Shown here: positions 18,087-27,435 of the stretch, piece by piece
Layout: the number at the start of each line of letters is the position of its first letter
Numbering within the stretch: the first letter of the stretch is position 1
NCBI GenBank assembly: GCA_945874765.1
Contig: CAMCHQ010000007.1
Span: forward strand, 62,001 to 126,000
Length of the DNA stretch: 64,000 nt
Origin: an uncultured Clostridia bacterium
Lineage (GTDB): Bacteria; Bacillota; Clostridia; Oscillospirales; Acutalibacteraceae
Direction of reading: 5' to 3'
Made by a program: the position numbers and the translations under genes
Notes under the pieces: generated by a model
The model's input: the letters and a program-made list of their open reading frames with translations, nothing else
What the model was told of the DNA's origin: nothing
Databases searched by the model: none

Positions 18087-19495
18087 GCCGAGTATTAGCA
18101 TTCGACTTTGGTGCGTCAACAGGCAGGGCAATACTTGCCGAGTACGAAAACGGCAAATTAAGCTACAATGAAGTTCACCGCTTTGACAATAATCTTGTTG
18201 AAAAAGACGGACTTTTGTGCTGGGATTTTGACTGTCTTTTAAACGAAGTTAAAAAGGCAATCGATATGTGCGAAAATGTCGACTCTCTTGCGTTTGACAC
18301 GTGGGGCGTTGACTACGGTATGCTTGACAAGGACGGCAAACTGATATCGCTTCCCGTTTGCTACCGTGACGAGAGGACTAAAGATGAGGTTACAAAGGTA
18401 TATGAAAAAATGCCTGCCGAAAAACTTTATTCACTCACGGGAAATCAAATTATGGCTATCAATACTCTTTTCCAACTTTGCAGTGAAAAGATTGAAAATG
18501 CCGACACATTTATATTTATGCCTGACCTTTTCGCTTACTTTCTTTGCGGCGCAAAAACAGCGGAGCAAACCATTGCTTCCACCTCTCAAATGCTTGACCT
18601 TGAAAACGTAAAATGGCAAAAAGAGGTATTCAAATTAACAGGCAAGAGCGAAAATATTTTACCGCCTATAGTTAAAAGCGCAACGCAAGCGGGAGAATAC
18701 AAGGGTATTAAAGTTATCAAGGTTGCAGGTCACGATACGCAATGCGCAGTGTGTGCAATGCCGGCTGAGCCTAATAAAACGCCCGCCTTTCTTTCCTGCG
18801 GAACGTGGTCGCTTATCGGCTGTGAAAACGATAAACCGATACTTACCGAAAAAAGTATGAATGACGAGCTTTCAAACGAGCTTGGCGCAAACGGCAAGAT
18901 AAATTATCTTAAAAACATAAGCGGTTTATGGCTTATTCAGGAAATAAGGCGCAATTTTAAAAGCGAGGGCAAGGAATATTCATATAACGATATGGAGCAG
19001 CTCGCAAGAGGGGCAAAAGCTTTTGAATTTTTCATTGACCCCGATGACGCAAGTTTTGCAACTCCTAAAAATATGCCTCAAAAAATTTGTGCCTTTTGTG
19101 AAAAAACAGGTCAGGGCAAACCCGAATCGGACGGAGCAATGATCAGATGCATTTATGAAAGTCTTGCTATGAAATATCGCTTTGCAATTGAGCAGATTGA
19201 GGAAAACACAGGCAAAAAATTCGACGTGCTTCACTTGCTCGGCGGCGGTACTAAGGACAGTTTTCTTTGCCAAATGACAGCCGACAGTCTTAATATGGAC
19301 GTAATTGCCGGCCCTACGGAGGCAACGGCTCTCGGCAATATCATTTTGCAGCTTGTTGCACTCGGCGATATCAAAGACGTTGACGAAGGCAGAGAAATCA
19401 TTAAATCAAGCGAAAAACTTTCGACATACAAAAGTGAAAACGCAGACGCATTTGCAAGCGCCTATGATAAATTTGTCAAAATATTAAATAAGTAA
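18083..19495 (+). CDS. fucK: FGGY-family sugar kinase (fuculokinase, rhamnulokinase-like)
   Basis: ATP-dependent kinase of 470 residues. The N-terminal phosphate loop LAFDFGASTGRAILAEYE and the middle AGHDTQCAVCAMP (about 214) with SCGTWSLIG (about 235) are the FGGY/RhaB signatures; HLLGGGTKDSFLCQMTAD near 380 is the ATP-site motif. By sequence type it is closer to rhamnulokinases than to E. coli FucK, but here it lies between fucU and fucI, so the likely substrate is L-fuculose. Substrate specificity is inferred from context. Confidence 0.88.
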   Translation: MSRVLAFDFGASTGRAILAEYENGKLSYNEVHRFDNNLVEKDGLLCWDFDCLLNEVKKAIDMCENVDSLAFDTWGVDYGMLDKDGKLISLPVCYRDERTKDEVTKVYEKMPAEKLYSLTGNQIMAINTLFQLCSEKIENADTFIFMPDLFAYFLCGAKTAEQTIASTSQMLDLENVKWQKEVFKLTGKSENILPPIVKSATQAGEYKGIKVIKVAGHDTQCAVCAMPAEPNKTPAFLSCGTWSLIGCENDKPILTEKSMNDELSNELGANGKINYLKNISGLWLIQEIRRNFKSEGKEYSYNDMEQLARGAKAFEFFIDPDDASFATPKNMPQKICAFCEKTGQGKPESDGAMIRCIYESLAMKYRFAIEQIEENTGKKFDVLHLLGGGTKDSFLCQMTADSLNMDVIAGPTEATALGNIILQLVALGDIKDVDEGREIIKSSEKLSTYKSENADAFASAYDKFVKILNK

Positions 19496-19515
19496 TATAT
19501 AAAGGAGTAAAATTT

Positions 19516-21300
19516 ATGAAATATCCAAAGATTGGTATTCGTCCCGTAATCGACGGAAGATGGGGCGGTGTACGTGAAAGCCTTGAAGAACAGACAATGG
19601 GTATGGCTAAGGCTGCGGCTAAGCTTATCAGCGAAAATGTTTGCTATCCCGACGGTACACCTGCTCAGTGCGTAGTATGTGACACCACTATCGGCGGCGG
19701 TGCGGAAGCCGCTAAGTGCGAAGAGCAGTTTTCGACTGAAAATGTTGTCGCTACCCTTTCGGTTACACCTTGCTGGTGCTACGGTTCGGAAACATTCGAT
19801 ATGAACCCTAACACAATCAAAGCCGTTTGGGGACTTAATGCTACAGAGCGTCCGGGCGCTGTTTATCTTGCAGCAGTCATGGCAGCTTATGCTCAAAAGG
19901 GTATGCCTGCTTTCTCAATTTACGGCCACGATGTTCAGGAAAAGGACGACAGCGAAATCCCCGAGGACGTTGCAAAGAAAATTCTTCGTTTTGCAAAATG
20001 TGCAATTTCCGTCGGCTGGATGAAAAATAAGTCATACGTTAATGTCGGCGGTGTGGCAATGGGTATTGCAGGCGCATATTGCAACGCTTCTTTCTTCCAA
20101 AAGTATCTCGGCATTCGTCCTGAATGGGTTGATATGACAGAAATTTGCAGAAGAATTACACTCGGCATTTATGACCACGAAGAATATGACAAGGCACTTG
20201 CTTGGGTTAAGGCAAACTGCAAGGAGGGCTTCGACCTCAACGAAGGTAAAGATTTACCTGAAATCATCAGAAAGTCAAAGGTTGTTGACCCTGATAAAGA
20301 TTGGGAATTTATCACAAAAATGACGCTCATTATTCGTGACATTCTCTTTGGAAATAAGAAACTTGACGAAATGGGCTGGCACGAAGAGGCACTCGGCAAA
20401 AATGCAGTTGCAGGCGGCTTCCAAGGACAGAGAAACTGGACAGACTGGCTTCCTAACGCAGACTTTACGGAAGCAATTATGGCTTCTTCATTTGACTGGA
20501 ACGGCAAGAAAATGCCTACTCCGTTTGCGACCGAAAACGATACATTAAACGGCGCTTCAATGCTTCTCGGTTTACTCGTATCCGACACTGCGCCTTGCTT
20601 CCACGATGTTCGTACATATTGGAGCCCTGACGCTTGCGAAAGAGTAACAGGCAAAAGACCCGAAGGAGTTGCAAAGAACGGATTTATCCACCTTATCAAC
20701 TCGGGCGCAACCGCACTTGACGGTTCGGGCGCATCAAAGAATGCAGACGGCAAGGGTTGTATGAAACCGTTCTGGGAAATGACAAACGACGATATCAAGG
20801 CTTGCCTTGACGCTACAGATTGGTGCAGGGCAAACTATGAATATTTCCGTGGCGGCGGATTTTCTTCTCACTTCCGTTGCAAATCGGAAATGCCTGTAAC
20901 AATGCTTCGAGTAAATATAGTTGACGGTATCGGCCCTGTTCTTCAAATTGCAGAGGGATACACCGTTGATTTACCTGACGATATCCATAAAACTCTTGAT
21001 AAACGTACCGACCCGTCATGGCCTACAACTTGGTTTGCACCAAAACTTACAGGCAAAGGTGCATTCAAAGACGTTTACAGCGTTATGGCTAATTGGGGCG
21101 CTAACCACGGCGTAACAGTTTACGGTCACGTAGGCGGTGAGCTTATCACTCTTGCTTCAATGCTTCGTATTCCTGTAAATATGCACAACGTTGACGAGGA
21201 TAAGATTTTCCGTCCTCATTGCTGGGCATCATTCGGCACAGACGATACACAAGCCGCAGATTATTCGGCATGCAAGACATACGGTCCGCTTTATAAATAA
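19516..21300 (+). CDS. fucI: L-fucose isomerase
   Basis: Manganese-dependent ketol isomerase of 594 residues, full length, converting L-fucose to L-fuculose. IGIRPVIDGRWGGVRESLEEQT at the N-terminus and the conserved metal-site region (PAFSIYGHDVQEKDDSEIPED; GHVGGELITLASMLRIPV near the C-terminus) identify it. Last gene of the operon before a terminator. No fucose permease, propanediol dehydrogenase or microcompartment genes are in the window, so uptake and lactaldehyde disposal must be elsewhere. Confidence 0.95.
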   Translation: MKYPKIGIRPVIDGRWGGVRESLEEQTMGMAKAAAKLISENVCYPDGTPAQCVVCDTTIGGGAEAAKCEEQFSTENVVATLSVTPCWCYGSETFDMNPNTIKAVWGLNATERPGAVYLAAVMAAYAQKGMPAFSIYGHDVQEKDDSEIPEDVAKKILRFAKCAISVGWMKNKSYVNVGGVAMGIAGAYCNASFFQKYLGIRPEWVDMTEICRRITLGIYDHEEYDKALAWVKANCKEGFDLNEGKDLPEIIRKSKVVDPDKDWEFITKMTLIIRDILFGNKKLDEMGWHEEALGKNAVAGGFQGQRNWTDWLPNADFTEAIMASSFDWNGKKMPTPFATENDTLNGASMLLGLLVSDTAPCFHDVRTYWSPDACERVTGKRPEGVAKNGFIHLINSGATALDGSGASKNADGKGCMKPFWEMTNDDIKACLDATDWCRANYEYFRGGGFSSHFRCKSEMPVTMLRVNIVDGIGPVLQIAEGYTVDLPDDIHKTLDKRTDPSWPTTWFAPKLTGKGAFKDVYSVMANWGANHGVTVYGHVGGELITLASMLRIPVNMHNVDEDKIFRPHCWASFGTDDTQAADYSACKTYGPLYK

Positions 21301-21314
21301 ATATAATCCGTATA

Positions 21315-21350
21315 AAAAAGGAAGTTGAGTAAAATCAACTTCCTTTTTGT
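21315..21350. terminator. Bidirectional terminator between fucI and deacetylase gene
   Basis: AAAAAGGAAGTTGA (21315-21328) / TCAACTTCCTTTTT (21335-21348), 14 pairs with a 6-base loop; T-run on the plus strand and A-run on the other side, between converging genes. Confidence 0.93.
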
Positions 21351-22232
21351 TTACACATTCGTTGTGAATTTATAACCCTGTTTTTGTGCCTCGTCTATGA
21401 CATCGCCGAGAATTGCGGCATTTGTTTGGCTGACGGCGTGAAGGAGCATTATTTCACCCGGGTGAAGATATTTTGTAACCTCATTTAAAGCTGTTTTTTC
21501 ATCTGTTTGGTTTTGCGTATCCCAATCGGCATAAGCGAAGCTCCAAAATACGCTTTTATATCCCAAATCCTTGGCAAGTGCAAGTGTACTCTGGCTGAAC
21601 TCACCTTTTGGGAAGCGGAAAAGTTTCATTTCATAATTAAAATTCTTTTTAATGAAATTGTGAAGAAATGTGATTTCTTCTTTGGCAGTATCGGTATCAA
21701 CCTCGTCCATTGTGTAGTGGCGATAGGTGTGGTTGCCGACGATATGACCCTCGTCAATCATTCGCTTTATAAGTTTCGGATTATCCTTTGCGAAATCATA
21801 CGTTACAAAGAAAATCGCCTTTACTTTTTTCTCTTTAAGCGTATCCAAAATTGCAGGGGTAAAGCCGTTTTCGTACCCCTCGTCAAAAGTTAGGCAAATA
21901 GATTTTTTATCATCAAGAATGAAACGTGCGCCGAGATTTTTATATTGAGCATTAAGCATTACGGGGTCTGTCGGCTGACGGTGATTTTCTGCCCTGCCCG
22001 GTCCCCAAACAACTTTTTCGTTGCTCAAACCGTCAACACCCATATTATCCGCTTCAACAGATGTATCGGCAACGTTTGTAGTGGAATTTTCGGTCGTTTC
22101 GGCTTTAGCCGATGTTGTGCTTGATGATTTCGTTTGAGTTAAAGTTTCATCTTTTTGTGTTGATTTTGTGCAGCCCCAAATTACCGAAAGCGCACAAATA
22201 ACAAGACCTAATGTTAATATGATTTTTTTCAT
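21351..22232 (-). CDS. Polysaccharide deacetylase lipoprotein (PdaA-like)
   Basis: Exported protein of 293 residues. The N-terminus is a lipoprotein signal (VIWGC, about residue 20), then a Ser/Thr-rich linker to about 70, then a NodB-type carbohydrate esterase domain: CLTFDEGYENG (about 117, metal/base Asp), VGNHTYRHYTMDE (about 163, metal His pair) and FRFPKGEFS (about 205). EIMLLHAVS near the C-terminus supplies the last catalytic His. The arrangement resembles PdaA, which deacetylates muramic acid in spore cortex peptidoglycan (family knowledge). The ATG at 22232 was chosen because GGGAGG sits exactly 7 bases upstream; that site lies in a terminator-like hairpin. Confidence 0.9.
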   Translation of the reverse strand: MKKIILTLGLVICALSVIWGCTKSTQKDETLTQTKSSSTTSAKAETTENSTTNVADTSVEADNMGVDGLSNEKVVWGPGRAENHRQPTDPVMLNAQYKNLGARFILDDKKSICLTFDEGYENGFTPAILDTLKEKKVKAIFFVTYDFAKDNPKLIKRMIDEGHIVGNHTYRHYTMDEVDTDTAKEEITFLHNFIKKNFNYEMKLFRFPKGEFSQSTLALAKDLGYKSVFWSFAYADWDTQNQTDEKTALNEVTKYLHPGEIMLLHAVSQTNAAILGDVIDEAQKQGYKFTTNV

Positions 22233-22269
22233 AAAAAAACCTCCCGACATTATTTTTAGTCAGGAGGTT
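22233..22269 (-). terminator. Terminator of mgtC-like gene that carries the SD of the deacetylase gene
   Basis: On the minus strand an 11-pair stem (22259-22269 with 22238-22248, one G-U, 10-base loop) is followed by seven T and then immediately by the deacetylase ATG. The 3' arm includes GGGAGG, the ribosome site. The hairpin thus ends the upstream message and, if read through, would mask translation of the next. Confidence 0.8.
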
Positions 22270-22285
22270 ATTAATATGTTTGGTA

Positions 22286-23026
22286 TTACTCGGTAATTTT
22301 CCAGCCTGCAGAAATAATGCCCTCATCTTTACCGATATGAACGATTATACTCTCTACAACGTCATTATTCTTTTTGGCTGTTGTTATGTACGCTTTAATC
22401 TTAACGTCACCGTTTACAGCGTCATTACTTTCAAGATTATGTAAAAGAACGTCATTTTTCTCCCTGATAGTTTTAATCAAATGAGAACGAATATCGATTT
22501 CCGAATTTTCTTTACACAAAATCGAAATTTTATACGTTGTCTCTTCCCTGTCTCGCCAGTCTTTATTGTAGTGGCTCTTTTTGTTGATATAATCCGAGAA
22601 AGGATGCAAAACAAGGTGAACGATAACTATTGCGGCGGCAACAATCATTGCATAATAAATATTATCAAGTGTGCACAAAATACCGATAGCCGCAGTTGTC
22701 CATATTGTAGCCGCAGTTGAAAGACCGCTTATTTTAGTTCCGTCACGCAAAATAAGACCGGCACCGAGAAAGCCGACACCGCTTACAACCTGAGCCGCAA
22801 TACGTGTTACATCAATGTTACCGCCCTTTGCGATATATGAAAAAGCAGTATAAGCATAAGCACCGACGCACACAATAACATTAGTCAGTATTCCTGCCTG
22901 ATGCTTAGTCCACTGGCGCTCAAAGCCAACGATAAAGCCTAAAAATATTGCAAGTGCAAGCCTGATAGTAAATCCCGAAAACGCAGTTATATCAAGTATT
23001 GCTTCCACATTATTCAACTCCCTCAA
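22286..23026 (-). CDS. MgtC/SapB-family membrane protein
   Basis: Protein of 246 residues with four or five N-terminal helices (about 15-150) carrying the family motif LGFIVGFERQWTKHQAGILTN (residues about 28-48) and VVSGVGFLGAGLILRDG (about 86), and a soluble ACT-like C-terminal domain (about 165-246). MgtC proteins act in magnesium limitation and virulence by affecting F-ATPase or membrane potential; the SapB branch is less defined. Its start overlaps the end of prfB by 17 bases, so it is probably expressed with it. Confidence 0.9.
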   Translation of the reverse strand: MRELNNVEAILDITAFSGFTIRLALAIFLGFIVGFERQWTKHQAGILTNVIVCVGAYAYTAFSYIAKGGNIDVTRIAAQVVSGVGFLGAGLILRDGTKISGLSTAATIWTTAAIGILCTLDNIYYAMIVAAAIVIVHLVLHPFSDYINKKSHYNKDWRDREETTYKISILCKENSEIDIRSHLIKTIREKNDVLLHNLESNDAVNGDVKIKAYITTAKKNNDVVESIIVHIGKDEGIISAGWKITE

Positions 23027-24125
23027 CAGATTTCATTTTTAAGTAAGCGTTAATGAAACCGTCGAGGTCGCCGTCCATAACAGCGGAGATATTGCCCATT
23101 TCATAATTTGTTCTGTGGTCTTTAACCATTGTATAAGGCATAAAGACGTATGAACGAATTTGACTGCCCCAAGCGATTTCTTTTTGGTCGCCCTTAATAT
23201 CTTCAATTCTTTCAAGGTTTTCTCTTTCCTTGATTTCAACAAGTTTGGATTTGAGCATACGCATTGCAACCTCACGGTTTTGGTGCTGACTGCGCTCAAT
23301 TTGGCACGATACAACAATGCCTGTAGGTATATGAGTAAGACGAACGGCTGAAGACGTTTTATTAACCTTCTGTCCGCCTGCGCCCGACGCTCTGTAAACG
23401 TCCATTTTGATATCTTCGTCACGAATTTCAACATTAACGTCATCATCAATTTCCGGCATAACCTCAACAGATGCAAATGAGGTATGACGTCTGCCCGAAG
23501 AGTCAAACGGTGAAACTCTTACAAGACGGTGAATACCCATTTCGCCTTTAAGATATCCGTAAGCGTTTTCACCCTCAACAAGAATTGTTGCACTCTTGAT
23601 ACCGGCAACATCGCCGTCAAGATAATCAAGAGTTGAAACCTTATATCCGTGGCGCTCACCCCAGCGGTTATACATTCTGAAAAGCATTTCAGCCCAGTCC
23701 TGAGCCTCTGTTCCGCCTGCACCTGCGTGGAATGTAAGAAGTGCATTTTTGCTGTCAAATTCACCGTTTAAAAGAGTTGAAAGAGTAAGCGATTCAAGCT
23801 TTTTCTCAATTTCCTCAACGGATGCGGTACAATCCTCAAGCAAATCCCCGTCTTCTTCCTCGTTTGCAAGCTCAATCATAACAAGTGCGTCGTCAAACTC
23901 GTTTTTAACATTTTCATATGACTGAACTTTGGATTTAAGCGAGCCGATTTTTTGCATAACTTTTTGACTGTTTTCCATATCGTCCCAAAAATCAGGCTTC
24001 GAGCTTTCCTTTTCAAGCTCTTCTATTTCTTTTTTAAGAGTATCAATAGCAAGCGCTTCTTTTAAATTTTCGACTGTTTTTTCAGACTCCAAAAGTCTTA
24101 ATCTTAATTCCTCGTATTCTACCAT
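23010..24125 (-). CDS. prfB: Peptide chain release factor 2
   Basis: RF2 of 371 residues recognising UGA and UAA. The SPF stop-codon motif is in VRVSPFDSSGRRH (about 205), and the catalytic GGQ in RASGAGGQKVNKTSSAVR (about 250). The reading frame is open from the N-terminal coiled coil (LLESEKTVENLKEAL) to the end: the programmed +1 frameshift found in many prfB genes is absent. It starts with ATG after a weak AGAAATTGTA region, with no good SD visible. Confidence 0.95.
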   Translation of the reverse strand: MVEYEELRLRLLESEKTVENLKEALAIDTLKKEIEELEKESSKPDFWDDMENSQKVMQKIGSLKSKVQSYENVKNEFDDALVMIELANEEEDGDLLEDCTASVEEIEKKLESLTLSTLLNGEFDSKNALLTFHAGAGGTEAQDWAEMLFRMYNRWGERHGYKVSTLDYLDGDVAGIKSATILVEGENAYGYLKGEMGIHRLVRVSPFDSSGRRHTSFASVEVMPEIDDDVNVEIRDEDIKMDVYRASGAGGQKVNKTSSAVRLTHIPTGIVVSCQIERSQHQNREVAMRMLKSKLVEIKERENLERIEDIKGDQKEIAWGSQIRSYVFMPYTMVKDHRTNYEMGNISAVMDGDLDGFINAYLKMKSVEGVE

Positions 24126-24307
24126 TACAATTTCTCCGAAATAAATTATTCTCTTTATGTATATATTATCAATATATTATATACAATAATTTTAATTCTT
24201 GTCAAGTTTAAAATAGATTTACAATATTTTAATTAAAATATTGATTTATTATGGTAATTTAGATATAATAAATTGAATGGGTATTCCCAAAATGAAAGGA
24301 AAAAATT

Positions 24308-25390
24308 ATGCCTTCATACAAAAATCAAAAATGCCCTGTTTGCAATCAGGAATTTAAAGACGGCGACGATATCGTAACCTGCCCTATTTGCGGAACACCG
24401 CACCACAGAGAGTGTTACAACAAAATAGGTCACTGCTTTAATGAGGATAAGCACGCACAAGGCTATGAATTTAAAAAATCAAATGAAGTAAAAAGTGAAG
24501 AAAAGGCTTCTCCTGCAGATAAGAGCACGCCTGTAAGCTCATATTTTTCACCGCAAAACAGCGCAAATGAAGAAAACGGCGAGAGTGCAAAAAGCGAGAA
24601 TGCAGAGCACAAAAGCAACACAAAAAAATGTGTAAACTGCGGTGAGGAAATTAACAAGAATGCTCCGTTTTGCAACAAATGCGGCGCAAGGCAGCCGATG
24701 GATAATCCGTCAAATTCTCAATCGTTTATTCCGAATTTCAACACGGGATATGAGCACAGCAATTTGACAATCGACGGTGAAAGTGCCGAAGATGTCGCAG
24801 GGGTTATTAAAACAAATATTCCTAAATTTATTGATAAGTTTAAATCCGGCAAAAAGTTTTCTTGGAACTGGGCAGGATTTATATTCGGACCGTATTATCT
24901 TTTCTTTAGGAAAATGTATAAAGAAGGTTCAATCTTCCTTGCACTCCAGCTTATTGTAAGCCTTGTGGCGCAGGGATTTTATGCAAAGCCTTATGCAAAA
25001 CTTATGCAATTTGTGTCTGACAATGCGGCGGCTATTTCATCGGGCAAATTAAGTTCTGACCTTGTAAGCAAATTCAGCACTCTTTATGAGAAAATTTTGC
25101 CGATGATGCTTATTATGACCGTTGCAAATTTAGTATTTCATATCATTATTGCACTTTGCAGTAATAATTTTTATAAAGCAACCGTAATCAAAAAGGTTAA
25201 AGATGTCAATCAAAAAATTGACGAGGGCGGTATGCTCGAACAAATGATGCCGTTTAATAACAGCGCACCGTTATCGCAAGATGACCTTAAAAAATTATAT
25301 TTAAATAAAGTCGGCGGAACGACCTTTTTCGCTCCCGTTATGGCATTTTGCATACTCGATATTATCACATCGATTATATCACAACTTTAA
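24308..25390 (+). CDS. RING-like/zinc-ribbon membrane protein (DUF2628-type)
   Basis: Protein of 360 residues with three parts. Residues about 8-45 form a cross-brace zinc site like Prok-RING (CPVC, CPIC, HHRECYNKIGHC). Residues about 100-125 are a zinc ribbon (KKCVNCGEEI...FCNKCG). The rest is membrane: FSWNWAGFIFGPYYLFFRKMYKEG (about 184) is the DUF2628 motif, with four helices following. The two zinc modules would face the cytoplasm. Function is unknown; such proteins are common single genes in Clostridia. It has its own start region (AAAGGAAAAAATT before ATG) divergent from prfB and is followed by galU 15 bases on. Confidence 0.82.
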   Translation: MPSYKNQKCPVCNQEFKDGDDIVTCPICGTPHHRECYNKIGHCFNEDKHAQGYEFKKSNEVKSEEKASPADKSTPVSSYFSPQNSANEENGESAKSENAEHKSNTKKCVNCGEEINKNAPFCNKCGARQPMDNPSNSQSFIPNFNTGYEHSNLTIDGESAEDVAGVIKTNIPKFIDKFKSGKKFSWNWAGFIFGPYYLFFRKMYKEGSIFLALQLIVSLVAQGFYAKPYAKLMQFVSDNAAAISSGKLSSDLVSKFSTLYEKILPMMLIMTVANLVFHIIIALCSNNFYKATVIKKVKDVNQKIDEGGMLEQMMPFNNSAPLSQDDLKKLYLNKVGGTTFFAPVMAFCILDIITSIISQL

Positions 25391-25405
25391 ATAAGGGGAA
25401 TAATA

Positions 25406-26278
25406 ATGAAAGTCAGAAAAGCAATAATTCCTGCTGCCGGTTTGGGCACAAGAGTGTTGCCTGCTTCAAAGGCGATACCTAAGGAAATGCTGAATATTGT
25501 TGACAAGCCTGCTATTCAGTACATAGTTGAAGAGGCTTTTAATTCAGGCATTGAAGAAGTGCTCATCATTACCAACAGGGGCAAGGGTGCCATTGAGGAC
25601 CATTTTGACCACGCATACGAGCTTGAAAGCAAGCTTAAAGACAATAAAGACAAGCAGGATATTTATAACGACGTTCTTGCCTGCTCAAAATTCGGCAATA
25701 TCTTTTTCATCAGGCAAAAGGAAACAAAAGGCTTAGGTCACGCTGTCCTTTGTGCAAAAACATTTGTAGGAAACGAGCCTTTCGCAGTTCTTTACGGTGA
25801 CGACGTCATAATTTCCGACAATCCTGTTACAAAACAGCTTTGTGACGCTTATGAAAAATACGGCAAGGGTTGCGTCGGCGTTAAAGAAGTACCGAAAAAA
25901 GACGTGCCTAAGTATTGTTCACTGGCTGTTGAAAAAATCGAGGGAAACTGCTTTAACTGCACGGATATGATTGAAAAGCCGAAGCCTGAGGAAATTATGT
26001 CTAACTATTCGATTTTGGGCAGAGTTGTTTTACCGCCCGAGATTTTTGACATTCTTGAAAAAACTCCGCTCGGTGCGGGAAATGAGCTTCAGCTTACCGA
26101 CGCTATGAAAACGCTTGCTCAAAATCAGGGTGTTATCGCTGTTGATTATGAGGGCAAAAGATACGATATGGGCAACAAGTTCGGCATTTTGCAAGCAAAT
26201 ATCGAAGTTGGGCTTAGGCATCCCGATACAAGAGATGAATTGAAAAAGTATCTTAAAGAGCTGGCAAAAAATCTTTAA
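25406..26278 (+). CDS. galU: UTP-glucose-1-phosphate uridylyltransferase
   Basis: Enzyme of 290 residues making UDP-glucose for wall and capsule sugars. AIIPAAGLGTRVLPASKAIPKEML is the N-terminal nucleotide loop, and IEKPKPEE (about 191) and GKRYDMGNKFG (about 252) are conserved sugar-nucleotide contacts. GGGGAATAATA precedes the ATG. Placed behind the RING-like gene, probably co-transcribed. Confidence 0.95.
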   Translation: MKVRKAIIPAAGLGTRVLPASKAIPKEMLNIVDKPAIQYIVEEAFNSGIEEVLIITNRGKGAIEDHFDHAYELESKLKDNKDKQDIYNDVLACSKFGNIFFIRQKETKGLGHAVLCAKTFVGNEPFAVLYGDDVIISDNPVTKQLCDAYEKYGKGCVGVKEVPKKDVPKYCSLAVEKIEGNCFNCTDMIEKPKPEEIMSNYSILGRVVLPPEIFDILEKTPLGAGNELQLTDAMKTLAQNQGVIAVDYEGKRYDMGNKFGILQANIEVGLRHPDTRDELKKYLKELAKNL

Positions 26279-26310
26279 TACAATATTTTTTTAATTGACA
26301 AAATATTGTA
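26279..26310. repeat. Perfect 11-bp inverted repeat around a -35-like sequence
   Basis: TACAATATTTT (26279-26289) and AAAATATTGTA (26300-26310) start immediately after the galU stop; the loop contains TTGACA (ending 26300). It may be a weak AT terminator for galU or an operator for a promoter of the following protease gene. Confidence 0.5.
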
Positions 26311-26342
26311 ATATTTTATACATTAATTTGGTATATTATTTA

Positions 26343-26374
26343 GGCTGACATCAAAAAAGGTAGTCAGCCTTTTT
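26343..26374 (+). terminator. Terminator-like hairpin upstream of the CPBP gene
   Basis: GGCTGAC (26343-26349) / GTCAGCC (26363-26369) followed by TTTTT. It ends galU transcripts or, if the TATATT-type promoter at about 26332 is used, attenuates the protease gene. Confidence 0.75.
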
Positions 26375-26400
26375 ATAAATAAACGAAAGAAGAAAAACAT

Positions 26401-27432
26401 ATGGCAGGGCAATATTACTATAATCCTAATTTTAACGAACAGCAAAGTGAATATATGAGACGTCAAATTGAACGTGACAACATTGCTAAAAAGCAGAAAA
26501 GCGAGCTTAAAAAAATCAGTTCTTGGCTCGGCGGTGCAATAATTTTATATTTGGTGTTGCAGGTTATCGTGTCTTTTGCAATGGCTAAAATAACTACCGC
26601 CTCCGGTCAAACCCTTTATGATATTTACCAAACCAGCGCTTCATTCAGTTATGCCGTCAACATTCTTTTTATTTCAATTTTGTCGGTTGCGGCTCCGTTT
26701 GGCTTGGTTGCGCTTATTAACAGAAAAAAATACAGAACTCCGATTGTACCTACAAAGTCCTTAAAATTCAGTGAAGCCGTGATTTGGATTTGCTTTGGTA
26801 TGGGTGTTTGCGTTATTGCTAATGCGGCAACAAGCTATCTTGTAGCTTTCCTTAAAACAGTCGGAATAACACTTACGCAAGGCGAGGTTGCAAATCCAAC
26901 CTCTGTTTTAGACTGCGTACTCGATATCGTCGGAATTGCAATAGTTCCTGCAATTTGCGAGGAATTTGCCATGAGATGCTGTTCACTCGGTCTTTTGAAA
27001 AATTACGGCAAAGCATTCGGCGTTGTTGCCGTAAGCGTTGTTTTCGGTCTTCTTCACGGCAACGTAATTCAGTTTATATTTGCTTTTCTTGTAGGCTTGG
27101 TACTTGCTTATGTCACAATTAAAACAGACAGCATTATCCCTGCAATGTGTATCCACGCACTTAATAACGGTATGTCGGCAGTAAGCGATACGGTCAATTT
27201 TGCTGCCGGAAAGGAAATAAACATTACCGTTGCACTCTTCGCTTTCTGGCTTATCGTCGGCATCGTTGCCGCAATTTATTTGGGAGTTAAGCATCAGCTC
27301 ACTATTCCAAAAGACGACGGCACTTGCGTACTTACAACGGGTGAAAAAATCTCATCATTCCTCTTCCCCGGTATGATTGTACCGTTCCTTCTTTTAATTA
27401 TTATGACTGCACAGACAGTTAAGATTGGATAA
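26401..27432 (+). CDS. CPBP-family intramembrane metalloprotease
   Basis: Protein of 343 residues with about eight membrane helices. The family motif EEFAMRCCSLG (EExxxR, about 181) and FGLLHGNVIQF (about 218, FxxxH) supply the presumed active-site Glu and His residues within the membrane. The family (Rce1/CAAX-like, abortive infection or bacteriocin immunity) cleaves prenylated or signal-like substrates in some members; the substrate here is unknown. The N-terminal 35 residues are charged and cytoplasmic. tadA starts 3 bases after its stop, so the two are likely translated together. Confidence 0.88.
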   Translation: MAGQYYYNPNFNEQQSEYMRRQIERDNIAKKQKSELKKISSWLGGAIILYLVLQVIVSFAMAKITTASGQTLYDIYQTSASFSYAVNILFISILSVAAPFGLVALINRKKYRTPIVPTKSLKFSEAVIWICFGMGVCVIANAATSYLVAFLKTVGITLTQGEVANPTSVLDCVLDIVGIAIVPAICEEFAMRCCSLGLLKNYGKAFGVVAVSVVFGLLHGNVIQFIFAFLVGLVLAYVTIKTDSIIPAMCIHALNNGMSAVSDTVNFAAGKEINITVALFAFWLIVGIVAAIYLGVKHQLTIPKDDGTCVLTTGEKISSFLFPGMIVPFLLLIIMTAQTVKIG

Positions 27433-27435
27433 AAT

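Noticed and set aside
23010-24125. Programmed frameshift in prfB
   Set aside because: The frame is open from the N-terminal coiled coil to the end and the CUU-UGA slip site is not seen.
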